Source: Streptomyces lichenis (GTDB lineage Bacteria; Actinomycetota; Actinomycetes; Streptomycetales; Streptomycetaceae). Taken from it: a DNA stretch of 64,000 bases. Positions within the stretch are counted from its first letter, which is position 1; each line of letters starts with the position of its first letter. This document shows, one piece after another, positions 15,534 to 23,800 of the stretch. A model generated the notes under the pieces. That model ran no database searches, was not told the origin of the DNA, and saw nothing but the letters and a program-made list of their open reading frames with translations. The stretch is from contig NZ_JALPTH010000026.1 in NCBI RefSeq assembly GCF_023218175.1, positions 1-64,000 on the forward strand. Reading direction: 5' to 3'. A program made the translations under genes and the position numbers.

Positions 15534-16913
15534 TCACAGCTTCGTCCAGGCCTCGGTGAGGGTGGCCCGGAGGATCTGCTCGATCTCGTCGAACGTGGAC
15601 TGGTCGGACACCAGCGGCGGCGCCAGCTGGACGACCGGGTCGCCGCGGTCGTCGGCGCGGCAGTACAGGCCGTTGTCGTAGAGGGCCTTGGAGAGGAAGC
15701 CGTACAGGACGCGCTCGGTCTCCTCGTCGTTGAAGGACTCCTTGGTGGCCTTGTCCTTCACCAGCTCGATGCCGTAGAAGTAGCCGTTTCCGCGGACGTC
15801 GCCGACGATCGGCAGGTCGTTCAGCTTCTCCAGGGTGGAGCGGAAGGCGCCCTCGTTGTCCAGCACGTGCTGGGTGAGGTTCTCGCGCTCGAAGATGTCG
15901 AGGTTGGCGAGGCCCACCGCCGCGGAGACCGGGTGGCCGCCGAAGGTGTAGCCGTGCAGGAAGGTGTTGTCGCCCTTGTAGAACGGCTCGGCGAGGCGGT
16001 CGGAGATGATGCAGGCGCCGATCGGGGAGTAGCCCGAGGTCATGCCCTTGGCGCAGGTGATCATGTCCGGCACGTAGTCGAACTTGTCGCAGGCGAAGAT
16101 CGTGCCGAGCCGGCCGAAGGCGCAGATGACCTCGTCGGAGACGAGCAGCACGTCGTACTGGTCGCAGATCTCGCGGACCCGCTGGAAGTACCCGGGCGGC
16201 GGCGGGAAGCAGCCGCCGGCGTTCTGCACCGGCTCCAGGAAGACCGCGGCGACGGTGTCGGGGCCCTCGAAGAGGATCTGCTGCTCGATCTGGTCGGCGG
16301 CCCAGCGGCCGAAGGCCTCGGGGTCGTCGCCGAAGAGCGGGGCGCGGTAGATGTTGGTGTTGGGCACCTTGTGCGCGCCCGGCACCAGCGGCTCGAACGG
16401 GGCCTTCAGCCCCGGCAGGCCGGTGATGGACAGGGCGCCCTGCGGGGTGCCGTGGTAGGCGACCGCGCGGGAGATGACCTTGTGCTTGGTGGGCTTGCCG
16501 ACCAGCTTGAAGTACTGCTTGGCCAGCTTCCAGGCGGTCTCCACCGCCTCGCCGCCGCCGGTGGTGAAGAAGACCTTGTTCAGGTCGCCGGGGGCGTGGT
16601 GGGCCAGGCGCTCGGCCAGCTCCACGGCCTTGGGGTGTGCGTAGGACCACACCGGGAAGAAGGCGAGCTCCTGGGCCTGCTTGGCGGCGGCCTCGGCCAG
16701 CTCGGTGCGGCCGTGGCCGGCCTGCACCACGAACAGCCCGGCCAGGCCGTCGAGGTAGCGCTTGCCCTTGTCGTCGAAGATGTAGGTGCCCTCGCCGCGG
16801 ACGATGGTCGGGACGGGGCTGTTCTCGTACGACGACATGCGGGTGAAGTGCATCCACAGGTGGTCGTACGCGGTCTTGGAGAGGTCCTTGGTCACGGCTA
16901 TCGGGTTCCCCAC
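15534..16913 (-). CDS. Class III PLP-dependent aminotransferase, probably polyamine/omega-amine
   Basis: A 459-residue fold-type I aminotransferase of the omega-amino acid:pyruvate group. Seen: RYLDGLAGLFVVQAGHGR, the PLP ring-stacking VFFTTGGGEAVETAWK, the aspartate of LLVSDEVICAFGR, the Schiff-base lysine in MITCAKGMTSGYSPIGA, and GYTFGGHPVSAAVGLAN. The GTG at 16913 gives MGNPIAVTKDLSKTAY, the usual Streptomyces N-terminus, and overlaps the stop of the Lrp gene by 16 bases. From memory, the S. coelicolor equivalent at this locus is linked to polyamine breakdown. The neighbouring Lrp regulator and aldehyde dehydrogenase support transamination of a polyamine with pyruvate. Exact amine not determinable from sequence. 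Confidence 0.9.
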   Translation of the reverse strand: MGNPIAVTKDLSKTAYDHLWMHFTRMSSYENSPVPTIVRGEGTYIFDDKGKRYLDGLAGLFVVQAGHGRTELAEAAAKQAQELAFFPVWSYAHPKAVELAERLAHHAPGDLNKVFFTTGGGEAVETAWKLAKQYFKLVGKPTKHKVISRAVAYHGTPQGALSITGLPGLKAPFEPLVPGAHKVPNTNIYRAPLFGDDPEAFGRWAADQIEQQILFEGPDTVAAVFLEPVQNAGGCFPPPPGYFQRVREICDQYDVLLVSDEVICAFGRLGTIFACDKFDYVPDMITCAKGMTSGYSPIGACIISDRLAEPFYKGDNTFLHGYTFGGHPVSAAVGLANLDIFERENLTQHVLDNEGAFRSTLEKLNDLPIVGDVRGNGYFYGIELVKDKATKESFNDEETERVLYGFLSKALYDNGLYCRADDRGDPVVQLAPPLVSDQSTFDEIEQILRATLTEAWTKL

Positions 16914-17389
16914 ATATAGGTCTGCTTCTTGAGCTTGAGGTAGACGAAGCTCTCGGTGGAGCGCACACCGGGGAGGGTGCGGATGCGCTTGTTGATGACC
17001 TCCAGCAGGTGGTCGTCGTCCTCGCAGACGATCTCCACCATCAGGTCGAAGGAGCCCGCGGTCATCACCACGTACTCGCACTCGGCCATCGCGGTCAGCG
17101 CTTCGGCCACCGGGTCCAGGTCGCCCTCGACGTTGATGCCGACCATCGCCTGGCGGCGGAAGCCCACGGTGAGCGGGTCCGTCACGGCGACGATCTGCAT
17201 GACTCCCTGATCGAGGAGCTTCTGCACGCGCTGGCGCACCGCGGCCTCGGAGAGGCCCACGGCCTTGCCTATGGCGGCGTACGGACGGCGTCCGTCCTCC
17301 TGGAGCTGTTCGATGATCGCCAGGGACACGGCGTCGATCGTCGGGGACGATCCGTTCCCGGTCCTGGGCTCTGCGCTTCGACTTGCCAC
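16898..17389 (-). CDS. Lrp/AsnC family transcriptional regulator
   Basis: DNA-binding regulator of 163 residues. An N-terminal winged HTH covers about residues 18-70 (DAVSLAIIEQLQEDGRRPYA, then LSEAAVRQRVQKLLDQGV). The RAM ligand-binding and oligomerisation domain follows, with MVGINVEGDLDPVAEAL and VVMTAGSFDLMVEIVCEDDD. The GTG at 17389 gives VASRSAEPRTGN; GTG at 17404 is also possible and neither has an ideal ribosome binding site. It sits in an operon with the aminotransferase and is divergent from the aldehyde dehydrogenase at 17607, so it probably controls both through the 17390-17606 gap. A Lrp-type regulator at this locus has been linked to polyamine use in S. coelicolor (from memory). 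Confidence 0.9.
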   Translation of the reverse strand: MASRSAEPRTGNGSSPTIDAVSLAIIEQLQEDGRRPYAAIGKAVGLSEAAVRQRVQKLLDQGVMQIVAVTDPLTVGFRRQAMVGINVEGDLDPVAEALTAMAECEYVVMTAGSFDLMVEIVCEDDDHLLEVINKRIRTLPGVRSTESFVYLKLKKQTYMWGTR

Positions 17390-17496
17390 ATCCTCACCAT
17401 GCACCGAGACCCGTCGGTCCCGCAACCCGGAACTGATGAAATTCGTTGAGAAGAGGTCGATTGGCCACCGAATCCGAAGTTCGGGGGCGTCGGCCC

Positions 17497-17526
17497 TGTC
17501 GAAAGCGTCGACTCAGCGATTAGGGT
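17497..17526 (+). promoter_or_regulatory. Candidate promoter of the aldehyde dehydrogenase gene
   Basis: TGTCGA (17497-17502) and TAGGGT (17521-17526) are spaced by 18 bases and point toward the gene at 17607. The surrounding divergent gap includes a locally AT-richer stretch near 17432-17452 and the decamer ACCGAATCCG (17467-17476), which recurs upstream of the second aldehyde dehydrogenase. Confidence 0.4.
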
Positions 17527-17606
17527 GGAGCTGTCCAGCCTGTGGACACCCACGGCCGGGCCCCAGAGCACCGAGAAAGCACCGAGACCGACAGGAGGGG
17601 TGGCAC

Positions 17607-19043
17607 GTGACCACCGAGCTGCGTCGTCTGCGCAACTACATCAACGGGGAGTTCAAGGACGCCGCCGACGGACGGACCATCGACGTGGTCAACCCGGCCA
17701 CCGGCGAGGTGTACGCCACGTCCCCGCTGTCCGGGCAGGCCGATGTCGACGCCGCCATGGAGGCCGCCGCGGCCGCCTTCCCGGCCTGGCGCGACACCAC
17801 CCCGGCCGAGCGCCAGAAGGTGCTGCTGAGGATCGCCGACGCCTTCGAGGAGCGGGCCGAGGAGCTCATCGCCGCCGAGTGCGAGAACACCGGCAAGCCC
17901 ACCGGGCTGATGCGCTCCGAGGAGATCCCCCCGGCGGTCGACCAGATCCGCTTCTTCGCCGGCGCCGCCCGCCTGCTGGAGGGCCGCTCGGCCGGCGAGT
18001 ACATGGAGGGCCTGACCTCCATCGTCCGCCGTGAGCCGGTCGGCGTCTGCGCCCAGGTCGCCCCCTGGAACTACCCGCTGATGATGGCGGTGTGGAAGTT
18101 CGCCCCGGCGCTCGCCGCGGGCAACACCGTGGTGCTCAAGCCCTCCGACACCACCCCCGCCTCCACCGTGCTGATCGCCGAGATCATCGGCGCCATCGTG
18201 CCCAAGGGCGTCTTCAACGTGCTCTGCGGCGACCGCACCACCGGCAGCGCCATGGTCGAGCACCCGGTGCCCGCGATGGCCTCCATCACCGGCTCGGTAC
18301 GCGCCGGCATCCAGGTCGCCGCCTCCGCCGCCAAGGACGTCAAGCGGGTCCACCTGGAGCTGGGCGGCAAGGCCCCGGTCGTGGTCTTCGAGGACACCGA
18401 CATCGCCAAGGCGGTCGAGGACATCTCGGTGGCCGGCTTCTTCAACGCCGGCCAGGACTGTACGGCCGCCACCCGGGTGCTGGTCCACGAGTCCATCCAC
18501 GACGAGTTCGTCTCCCAGCTGGCCAAGGCCGCCGCCGAGACCAAGACCGGCGCGAGCGACGACGAGGACGTGCTCTACGGGCCGCTCAACAACGAGAACC
18601 AGCTCAAGCAGGTCACCGGCTTCGTCGACCGCCTCCCGGCGCACGCCAAGGTCGAGTCCGGCGGCCACCGGGTCGGCGAGAAGGGCTACTTCTACGCCCC
18701 CACCGTCGTCTCCGGCCTGAAGCAGGACGACGAGATCATCCAGAACGAGGTCTTCGGCCCCGTCATCACCGTCCAGTCCTTCACCGACGAGGCCCAGGCC
18801 CTGGAGTACGCCAACGGCGTCGAGTACGCGCTCGCCTCCTCCGTCTGGACCAAGGACCACGCCCGCGCCATGCGGATGTCCAAGGCGCTGGACTTCGGCT
18901 GCGTCTGGATCAACACCCACATCCCGCTGGTCGCCGAGATGCCGCACGGCGGCTTCAAGAAGTCCGGCTACGGCAAGGACCTCTCCGCCTACGGCTTCGA
19001 GGACTACACCCGCGTCAAGCACGTGATGACGTCCCTCGGCTGA
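17607..19043 (+). CDS. Aldehyde dehydrogenase, gamma-aminobutyraldehyde type
   Basis: NAD(P)-dependent aldehyde dehydrogenase of 478 residues, probably oxidising 4-aminobutyraldehyde (or its gamma-glutamyl form) to the acid in polyamine breakdown. The catalytic Cys lies in FFNAGQDCTAATR, the general-base Glu in HLELGGKAP, and the oxyanion Asn in VAPWNYPLMMA. The C-terminal MPHGGFKKSGYGKDLS segment is characteristic of the PatD/PuuC group. GTG at 17607 follows AGGAGGGG (17593-17600) by six bases. It is divergent from the Lrp/aminotransferase pair and is closed by a very strong terminator. A close paralogue starts the transport operon at 24609. Confidence 0.92.
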   Translation: MTTELRRLRNYINGEFKDAADGRTIDVVNPATGEVYATSPLSGQADVDAAMEAAAAAFPAWRDTTPAERQKVLLRIADAFEERAEELIAAECENTGKPTGLMRSEEIPPAVDQIRFFAGAARLLEGRSAGEYMEGLTSIVRREPVGVCAQVAPWNYPLMMAVWKFAPALAAGNTVVLKPSDTTPASTVLIAEIIGAIVPKGVFNVLCGDRTTGSAMVEHPVPAMASITGSVRAGIQVAASAAKDVKRVHLELGGKAPVVVFEDTDIAKAVEDISVAGFFNAGQDCTAATRVLVHESIHDEFVSQLAKAAAETKTGASDDEDVLYGPLNNENQLKQVTGFVDRLPAHAKVESGGHRVGEKGYFYAPTVVSGLKQDDEIIQNEVFGPVITVQSFTDEAQALEYANGVEYALASSVWTKDHARAMRMSKALDFGCVWINTHIPLVAEMPHGGFKKSGYGKDLSAYGFEDYTRVKHVMTSLG

Positions 19044-19052
19044 CCCGTACGC

Positions 19053-19095
19053 ACGGCCGCAGGCCCCGCCCGCACGGGCCGGGGCCTGCGGCCGT
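19053..19095 (+). terminator. Terminator after aldehyde dehydrogenase
   Basis: ACGGCCGCAGGCCCCG (19053-19068) pairs perfectly with CGGGGCCTGCGGCCGT (19080-19095), a 16-bp stem with an 11-base loop, nine bases after the stop codon. Confidence 0.85.
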
Positions 19096-19123
19096 TCCGG
19101 GCCCGTGCTTCCGGGGACCCTGT

Positions 19124-19153
19124 GTAAAGGCCGCGTAAACACCGGCGTACGCT
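19124..19153 (+). promoter_or_regulatory. Candidate promoter for a leaderless membrane-protein gene
   Basis: TACGCT (19148-19153) fits a TAnnnT -10 box and ends seven bases before the ATG at 19161. Transcription would then begin at or beside the start codon, and no ribosome binding site is visible. The -35 is weak (around 19124). Confidence 0.4.
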
Positions 19154-19160
19154 TCCGATC

Positions 19161-19694
19161 ATGAGCGAAGTCGGCGCCCTCAAGCGGCGCATACGCCGGT
19201 GGCTGGTCCTCTTCATCGTCTGCCTGGCGCTGAGCGGGCTGACGGCCTTCCCGCTCGTCACCGAGATGCGGCTCGCGGTCGACGCCCTGAACGGCTGGGC
19301 GTCCTTCCTCGCCGACGCCTTCCCCGGGCTCCGGGAGTGGATGCTCCGGGTCCAGGAGGGCGTGAACACCGCCGACGGCCGCTACCCGTTCCTGCTCTAC
19401 GGCACCGACTGGCTGGCCTTCGCCCACCTGGTCATCGCCGTCGCCTTCTACGGCCCCTACCGCGACCCGGTGCGCAACATCTGGGTGATCGAGTTCGGCA
19501 TGATCGCCTGCGCCGGGATCATCCCGCTCGCCCTGATCTGCGGCCCGATCCGGGACATCCCCTTCTGGTGGTCGGTCATCGACATGTCCTTCGGGGTCGT
19601 CGGGATCCTGCCGCTGCTGGTGGTCCGCCGGCTCATCAAGCGGCTGGAGGCCCTCACCGCCCCGGTCGGCCTCCGGCCGCTGACGATGGCCTGA
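19161..19694 (+). CDS. Small integral membrane protein of unknown function
   Basis: 177 residues with about four transmembrane segments at roughly 13-32, 80-98, 108-126 and 134-153, and a basic N-terminus (LKRRIRRW) that should stay inside. The loop after the first helix carries an amphipathic stretch (LADAFPGLREWMLRVQEGV). YGTDWLAFAHLVIAVAFYGPYRDPVRNIWVIEFG is the most distinctive region but I will not assign a family. It stands alone between a terminator and a convergent methyltransferase gene and appears to be leaderless. I do not recognise a function. Confidence 0.8.
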   Translation: MSEVGALKRRIRRWLVLFIVCLALSGLTAFPLVTEMRLAVDALNGWASFLADAFPGLREWMLRVQEGVNTADGRYPFLLYGTDWLAFAHLVIAVAFYGPYRDPVRNIWVIEFGMIACAGIIPLALICGPIRDIPFWWSVIDMSFGVVGILPLLVVRRLIKRLEALTAPVGLRPLTMA

Positions 19695-19719
19695 GGGCGG
19701 TACGGGGCACCCCGCGGCG

Positions 19720-20493
19720 CTACGGCTTGCGGGCCACCGCGCCGAACTGGGCGACCTCGCCGGAGGCGGCGAACCGCCAGCTCGCGCAGGAGACCAGCCC
19801 CGGCTCCAGCAGCTCCAAGCCCTCGAAGAAGGACTCCACCTCGGCGCGGCTGCGGGCGGTGATCGGCGGGGTGGCGTGGGCGTTCCAGAAGTCCATGGCC
19901 TCCGCGTTGCCCTCGCCGCCCAGCTCCAGCGTCGGATGGGTCAGCACCAGATGGCTGCCCGAGGGCACCGCCGCCATCAGGGTCCGCACGATGGACCGGG
20001 CCTCCTCGGTGTCCAGCACGAAGTTGAGGATGCCGAGCATCATCACCGCCACCGGGCGGTCCAGGTCGAGTATCCGGCCCGCCGCGGCCACGATCTCCTC
20101 CGGGCGGTGGGCGTCCGCGTCCACGTACTCGGTCACCCCCTCCGGCGCGCCGGTGAGCAGCGCCCGGGCGTGGGTGAGGACGATCGGGTCGTTGTCCACG
20201 TAGACCACCCGGGCGTCCGGGGCGATCCGCTGGGCCACCTCATGGGTGTTGTCGGCGGTCGGCAGCCCGGTGCCGATGTCCAGGAACTGCCGCACCCCGG
20301 CCTCACCCGCCAGGTAGCCCACCGCTCGGCCGAGGAACGCCCGGTCGGCCCGGGCCACCTCGCCGATGCTCGGGTACAGGGAGGTGACCTGCTCGCCCAC
20401 CGTCCGGTCCACCGGGTAGTTGTCCTTGCCGCCCAGCCAGTAGTTCCAGACCCGGGCGTTGTGCGCGATGTCGGTGCGGACGCGGTCGTTCAT
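19720..20493 (-). CDS. SAM-dependent methyltransferase, actinobacterial Methyltransf_19 type
   Basis: A 257-residue protein of the PF04672-like group that is abundant in Streptomyces. The diagnostic N-terminus reads HNARVWNYWLGGKDNYPVDR. It is followed by the SAM-binding FLDIGTGLPTADNTHEVAQ, the acidic loop VVYVDNDPIVLTHARALL, and VMMLGILNFV. Substrates are unknown for most members. The ATG (20491-20493) overlaps the stop of the GDPD gene (ATGA), with GGAG just upstream, so it is co-translated with the deaminase and phosphodiesterase genes. Whether it shares their pathway is not shown. Confidence 0.88.
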   Translation of the reverse strand: MNDRVRTDIAHNARVWNYWLGGKDNYPVDRTVGEQVTSLYPSIGEVARADRAFLGRAVGYLAGEAGVRQFLDIGTGLPTADNTHEVAQRIAPDARVVYVDNDPIVLTHARALLTGAPEGVTEYVDADAHRPEEIVAAAGRILDLDRPVAVMMLGILNFVLDTEEARSIVRTLMAAVPSGSHLVLTHPTLELGGEGNAEAMDFWNAHATPPITARSRAEVESFFEGLELLEPGLVSCASWRFAASGEVAQFGAVARKP

Positions 20494-21248
20494 CTGACGC
20501 TCCCTCTTCCGGCTCCCGGGGCGCCGGCCGCGCGCAGGACACGGCTGAGCGCGTCCACCCGGTTGGTGGTGATCGAATCCACCCCGTGGGCGATCAGCCT
20601 ACGCATGGTCCGGCGGGTGTCCGCGGTCCAGGCCGACACCAGCAGCCCGTCCCCGTGCACCCGGTCCACCAGCTCCCGACTCAGCAGCCCGAAGCGGTAG
20701 TTGAGCCAGCGCGGGGTGAGCGCCGCCAGCAGTACGGGACGGGGCGGCGCCAGGCTGGTCCAGGTCAGGGCGATCTCCGCGCCCGGGTCGGCGGCGCGCA
20801 CCAGCAGCATCGCCGAGCCGCTGGAGCAGTAGAAGACCCGGTCCGCCGCGCCCTGCTCGTGCACCGCCCCGACCACGGCGCGGACCGAGGCCTCGGTGGC
20901 CCCCGGCAGGTCGAGCATCACCCGGCGCCCCTCGGTGGCGGCCAGCGCCTCCGCCAGCGTCGGCACCCCGCCGGCGCCCGGGCCGGTCAGCGCCCGCAGC
21001 TCGGCCAGGGTCAGCCCGGACAGCGGGCGGTCCACCCGCCACAGCCGCTCCAGGGTGTCGTCGTGCAGCAGTACGGCCACCCCGTCCCGGGTCAGCCGGA
21101 CGTCGATCTCCACCGCGTCCGCGCCCCGGGCGAACGCCGAGCGCAGCGAGGCGAGGGTGTTCTCCCGCACCCGGTACGGATCACCCCGATGCCCGACCAC
21201 GGCGACCGGGCCGTGGGGGCCGGGCGCCGGCGTCAGCGGGTGATCCAT
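20490..21248 (-). CDS. Glycerophosphodiester phosphodiesterase family protein
   Basis: 252-residue GDPD-type TIM barrel that hydrolyses glycerophosphodiesters to an alcohol and glycerol-3-phosphate. The catalytic pair His-Arg is in VVGHRGDPYRVRENTLAS, metal ligands in GADAVEIDVRLTRDG, and the second catalytic His in VLLHDDTLERLWRV. The C-terminal SAWTADTRRTMRRLIAHGVDSITTN region is also standard. No signal peptide is seen, so it should act in the cytoplasm. It is the middle gene of a three-gene operon, overlapping the deaminase stop by 16 bases and the methyltransferase start by 3 bases. Confidence 0.92.
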   Translation of the reverse strand: MDHPLTPAPGPHGPVAVVGHRGDPYRVRENTLASLRSAFARGADAVEIDVRLTRDGVAVLLHDDTLERLWRVDRPLSGLTLAELRALTGPGAGGVPTLAEALAATEGRRVMLDLPGATEASVRAVVGAVHEQGAADRVFYCSSGSAMLLVRAADPGAEIALTWTSLAPPRPVLLAALTPRWLNYRFGLLSRELVDRVHGDGLLVSAWTADTRRTMRRLIAHGVDSITTNRVDALSRVLRAAGAPGAGRGSVR

Positions 21249-22258
21249 GCCGCCGTGTACGCGTCGATTTCGGTACGGAGCCGGGTCTTCCCCGCCGGGT
21301 CCAGGAAGGAGGCCTCCACCGCCTGCTTGGCCAGGTCCGCCAGGCCCCGCTCGTCCAGCTCCAGCAGCCGGGCGGCGACCTCGTACTCGGTGTTGAGGTC
21401 GGTGCCGAACATCGGCGGGTCGTCCGAGTTGATGCTCACCGGCACCCCGGCCTCCACCATGGTCCGCAGCGGGTGCTCGTCCAGGGTGGCCACCGCCCGG
21501 GTGGCGATGTTGGAGGTGGGGCAGACCTCCAGCGGGATGCGGTGCTCGGCGAGATGGGCGAGCAGCCGCTCGTCCTGCACCGCGCTGGTGCCGTGGCCGA
21601 TGCGCTCGGCGCGCAGCTCGTTCAGCGCGTCCCAGATGGTCTGGGGCCCGGTGGTCTCCCCGGCGTGCGGCACCGAGTGCAGCCCGGCCGCGATGGCGCG
21701 GTCGAAGTACGGCTTGAACTGCGGGCGCGGCACCCCGATCTCCGGGCCGCCCAGCCCGAAGCCGACCAGCCCGTCCGGGCGCAGGTCCACCGCCAGCCGG
21801 CAGGTCTCCTCGGCGGCCTGCAGACCGGCCTCCCCGGGGATGTCGAAGATCCAGCGCAGCACCACCCCGAGCTCCGCCTCGGCCGCGCGCCGGGCGTCCT
21901 CGATGGCGTCCATGAACGCCTTCTCGTCGATCCCGCGCCGGGTCGAGCTGAACGGGGTGACGGTCAGCTCGGCGTACCGGATGTTCTGCCGGGCCATGTC
22001 CCGGGCCACCTCGAAGGTGAGCAGCCGGACGTCCTCCGGGGTGCGGATCAGATCCACCACCGACAGATACACGTCGATGAAGTGGGCGAAGTCGGTGAAC
22101 ACGAAGTAGTCCACCAGCGCCTCGGGATCGGTGGGCACCTTGGAGTCCGGGTGCCGGGCGGCCAGCTCCGCCACGATCCGGGGCGAGGCGGAGCCCACAT
22201 GGTGCACATGCAGCTCGGCCTTGGGCAGGCCCGCGATGAAGGGGCGCAGTGCGGTCAT
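21233..22258 (-). CDS. Adenosine deaminase-superfamily hydrolase, probably aminodeoxyfutalosine deaminase
   Basis: Zinc-dependent deaminase of 341 residues. The family landmarks are present: KAELHVHHVGSAS (zinc His pair), VPHAGETTGP, a catalytic His in ERIGHGTSAVQDE, and SINSDDPPMFGT with the metal-binding Asp. The first motif is HVHHVG rather than HLHLDG of true adenosine deaminases. From memory, the S. coelicolor protein of this locus deaminates 6-aminodeoxyfutalosine in the futalosine menaquinone pathway, so I favour that role over purine salvage. GGAGGA precedes the ATG. It leads an operon with a GDPD and a methyltransferase. The other menaquinone genes are not in the window. Confidence 0.85.
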   Translation of the reverse strand: MTALRPFIAGLPKAELHVHHVGSASPRIVAELAARHPDSKVPTDPEALVDYFVFTDFAHFIDVYLSVVDLIRTPEDVRLLTFEVARDMARQNIRYAELTVTPFSSTRRGIDEKAFMDAIEDARRAAEAELGVVLRWIFDIPGEAGLQAAEETCRLAVDLRPDGLVGFGLGGPEIGVPRPQFKPYFDRAIAAGLHSVPHAGETTGPQTIWDALNELRAERIGHGTSAVQDERLLAHLAEHRIPLEVCPTSNIATRAVATLDEHPLRTMVEAGVPVSINSDDPPMFGTDLNTEYEVAARLLELDERGLADLAKQAVEASFLDPAGKTRLRTEIDAYTAAWITR

Positions 22259-22373
22259 CGGCTTCCTCCGGTGGTGCAGGCGGGTGTACGGCTGGGTGTA
22301 CGGGCCGCGAGGCTGGTCAGAGGTCATCGTAGGACGGCCGGATAACATGACCGGTACACGGATGGGGGAGTTC

Positions 22374-23084
22374 ATGTCAGAGAAGCACGACCCGTACGAC
22401 CCGTGGGCACCGCCCGGGGACGGGGCGTCCCCGGAGCGCCCGGCCGATCCGCCGGTGACGCCCCCACCCGGAAACCCGCCCGGGAACCGCTCACCGGGAG
22501 TGCACGACTTCCCGACCATGACCTCGATGCCCGGGGCCGGTGGTGAGGTGCCCCCGCCGCCGACCGCCCCCGGCGGCCCGGCGCCGACCTCCCCCTACGG
22601 CTACCCCGACCCCACCGTGACCTCGGGCGGCTACGGCTACCCGGACCCGACGGTGACCTCCGGCGGCTACGGCTACCCGGTGCCGCCGCCCCCCGCGGCC
22701 TCCGGCTACCCGGGCTACCCCGGCTACGGCACTTGGGGCGCCCCCGCCCCGTCCAACGGCATGGGCGTCGCCGCGCTGGTGCTCGGCATCATCGGCGTGG
22801 TCCTCTTCTGCGCCTGGGGACTGGGGCTCATCCTCGGCATCCTGGCCCTGATCTTCGGCCTGATCGGCCGCAAGAAGGCCCGGCGCGGCGAGGCGGACAA
22901 CGGCGGGATGGCCCTGGCCGGGGTGATCCTGGGCTCGGTCGCCATCGCCATCGGCGCGGGCTTCCTCGCCTTCCTGATCTGGTCCATCGCCCAGGACCGC
23001 GACGACTACTCCGACCCCGACCCGCCCCGCTACGACTCCGCGCTGGTCGTCTCCCACTCCGGATCCCCCCTCCGGCCGCACTGA
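22374..23084 (+). CDS. DUF4190-type membrane protein with Tyr/Gly/Pro repeats
   Basis: 236 residues. Residues 1 to about 120 are hydrophilic and Pro/Gly/Tyr-rich, with a twice-repeated unit YGYPDPTVTSGG (about 79-102) and a third partial copy. They are followed by two transmembrane segments (about 125-158 and 178-204) separated by a short basic loop RKKARRGEADNGG. That layout is typical of DUF4190 proteins in actinobacteria, which are of unknown function. ATG 22374 is preferred since GGGGGAG lies just upstream; ATG codons at 22347 and 22362 are also in frame. The repeats suggest a disordered cytoplasmic arm prone to self-association. Confidence 0.8.
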   Translation: MSEKHDPYDPWAPPGDGASPERPADPPVTPPPGNPPGNRSPGVHDFPTMTSMPGAGGEVPPPPTAPGGPAPTSPYGYPDPTVTSGGYGYPDPTVTSGGYGYPVPPPPAASGYPGYPGYGTWGAPAPSNGMGVAALVLGIIGVVLFCAWGLGLILGILALIFGLIGRKKARRGEADNGGMALAGVILGSVAIAIGAGFLAFLIWSIAQDRDDYSDPDPPRYDSALVVSHSGSPLRPH

Positions 23085-23800
23085 CCCGGGCCGGGCCCCC
23101 GGATGTGGGCGCGGCCCCGGGCCCACTCGACCCGACGGGGCCGAGCCCTGGGCCCACCCCCCGGTCGGGGCGCGGCCCCGAGCCCCGGCCCGTATGCGCG
23201 GGGTTCCTCAGGGCCGTACGAGTGACGGCCGCCCGGGGGCCCACACGGCGGCGGCCGCCGGGCCCCACGCATGCCCGCCGACCGGAGCACGCACGCGCGG
23301 GCGGCGCCTGTCCGGAGGACCGCGCCTCGGACGGTGGGGCCTCCCGGCCGGGACCCGGGCCGCGGGGGCCCGTAGCCGGTGTCTCCCGCCGCAGGGCCGC
23401 CCCGAAGGCGCCGTACGTCAGGTGGCCTGGGGCGGCGGCTGGGGCCGTACGCGTGGCGGTCGCCCCGTACGCGCCGAACGCCGGGGCCTCTCCGCCGGAA
23501 CCTGGGCCCTGGGGGCCCGTAGTCGGTGTCTCCCGCCGCAGGGCCGCCCCCCGAAGGCGCCGTACGTCAGGTGGCCTGGGACGGCGGCGACTGGAGCCGC
23601 ACGCGTGGCGGTCGCTCGGGCGCACGTGCGGCGGCGCGCGCCCACCTGGGACTCGCGCCGCGTGCCCTCCCCGTACGCCGCCCGCTCTCCCCGTACGCGC
23701 CACGACGTCAGGCTGCCGCCCGGGTCCCCGCCGCCCCCTGACGCGCCCGGACGTCGGGCCGTCGCGGTCCCGGCCCCGCCCCCGTACCGCCGCCCCGGCG
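23085..23800. other. 716-base gene-free spacer with direct repeats
   Basis: No credible gene lies between the DUF4190 and NADAR genes. The open frames here are long only because of high GC and read as Arg/Pro/Gly noise on both strands. The stretch holds two copies of a unit of about 130 bases (listed separately) and several short GC palindromes near 23090-23150 that may act as terminator for both convergent genes. Confidence 0.6.
23336..23615. repeat. Two direct copies of a 130-base unit, 147 bases apart
   Basis: Copy 1 spans about 23336-23463 and copy 2 about 23483-23615. Shared core words include GGTGTCTCCCGCCGCAGGGC (from 23378 and 23525) and CGTACGTCAGGTGGCCTGG (from 23412 and 23562). 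The copies differ by substitutions and small indels, including in a C-run, so no reading frame is kept through both. This points to a non-coding duplication. Confidence 0.75.
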
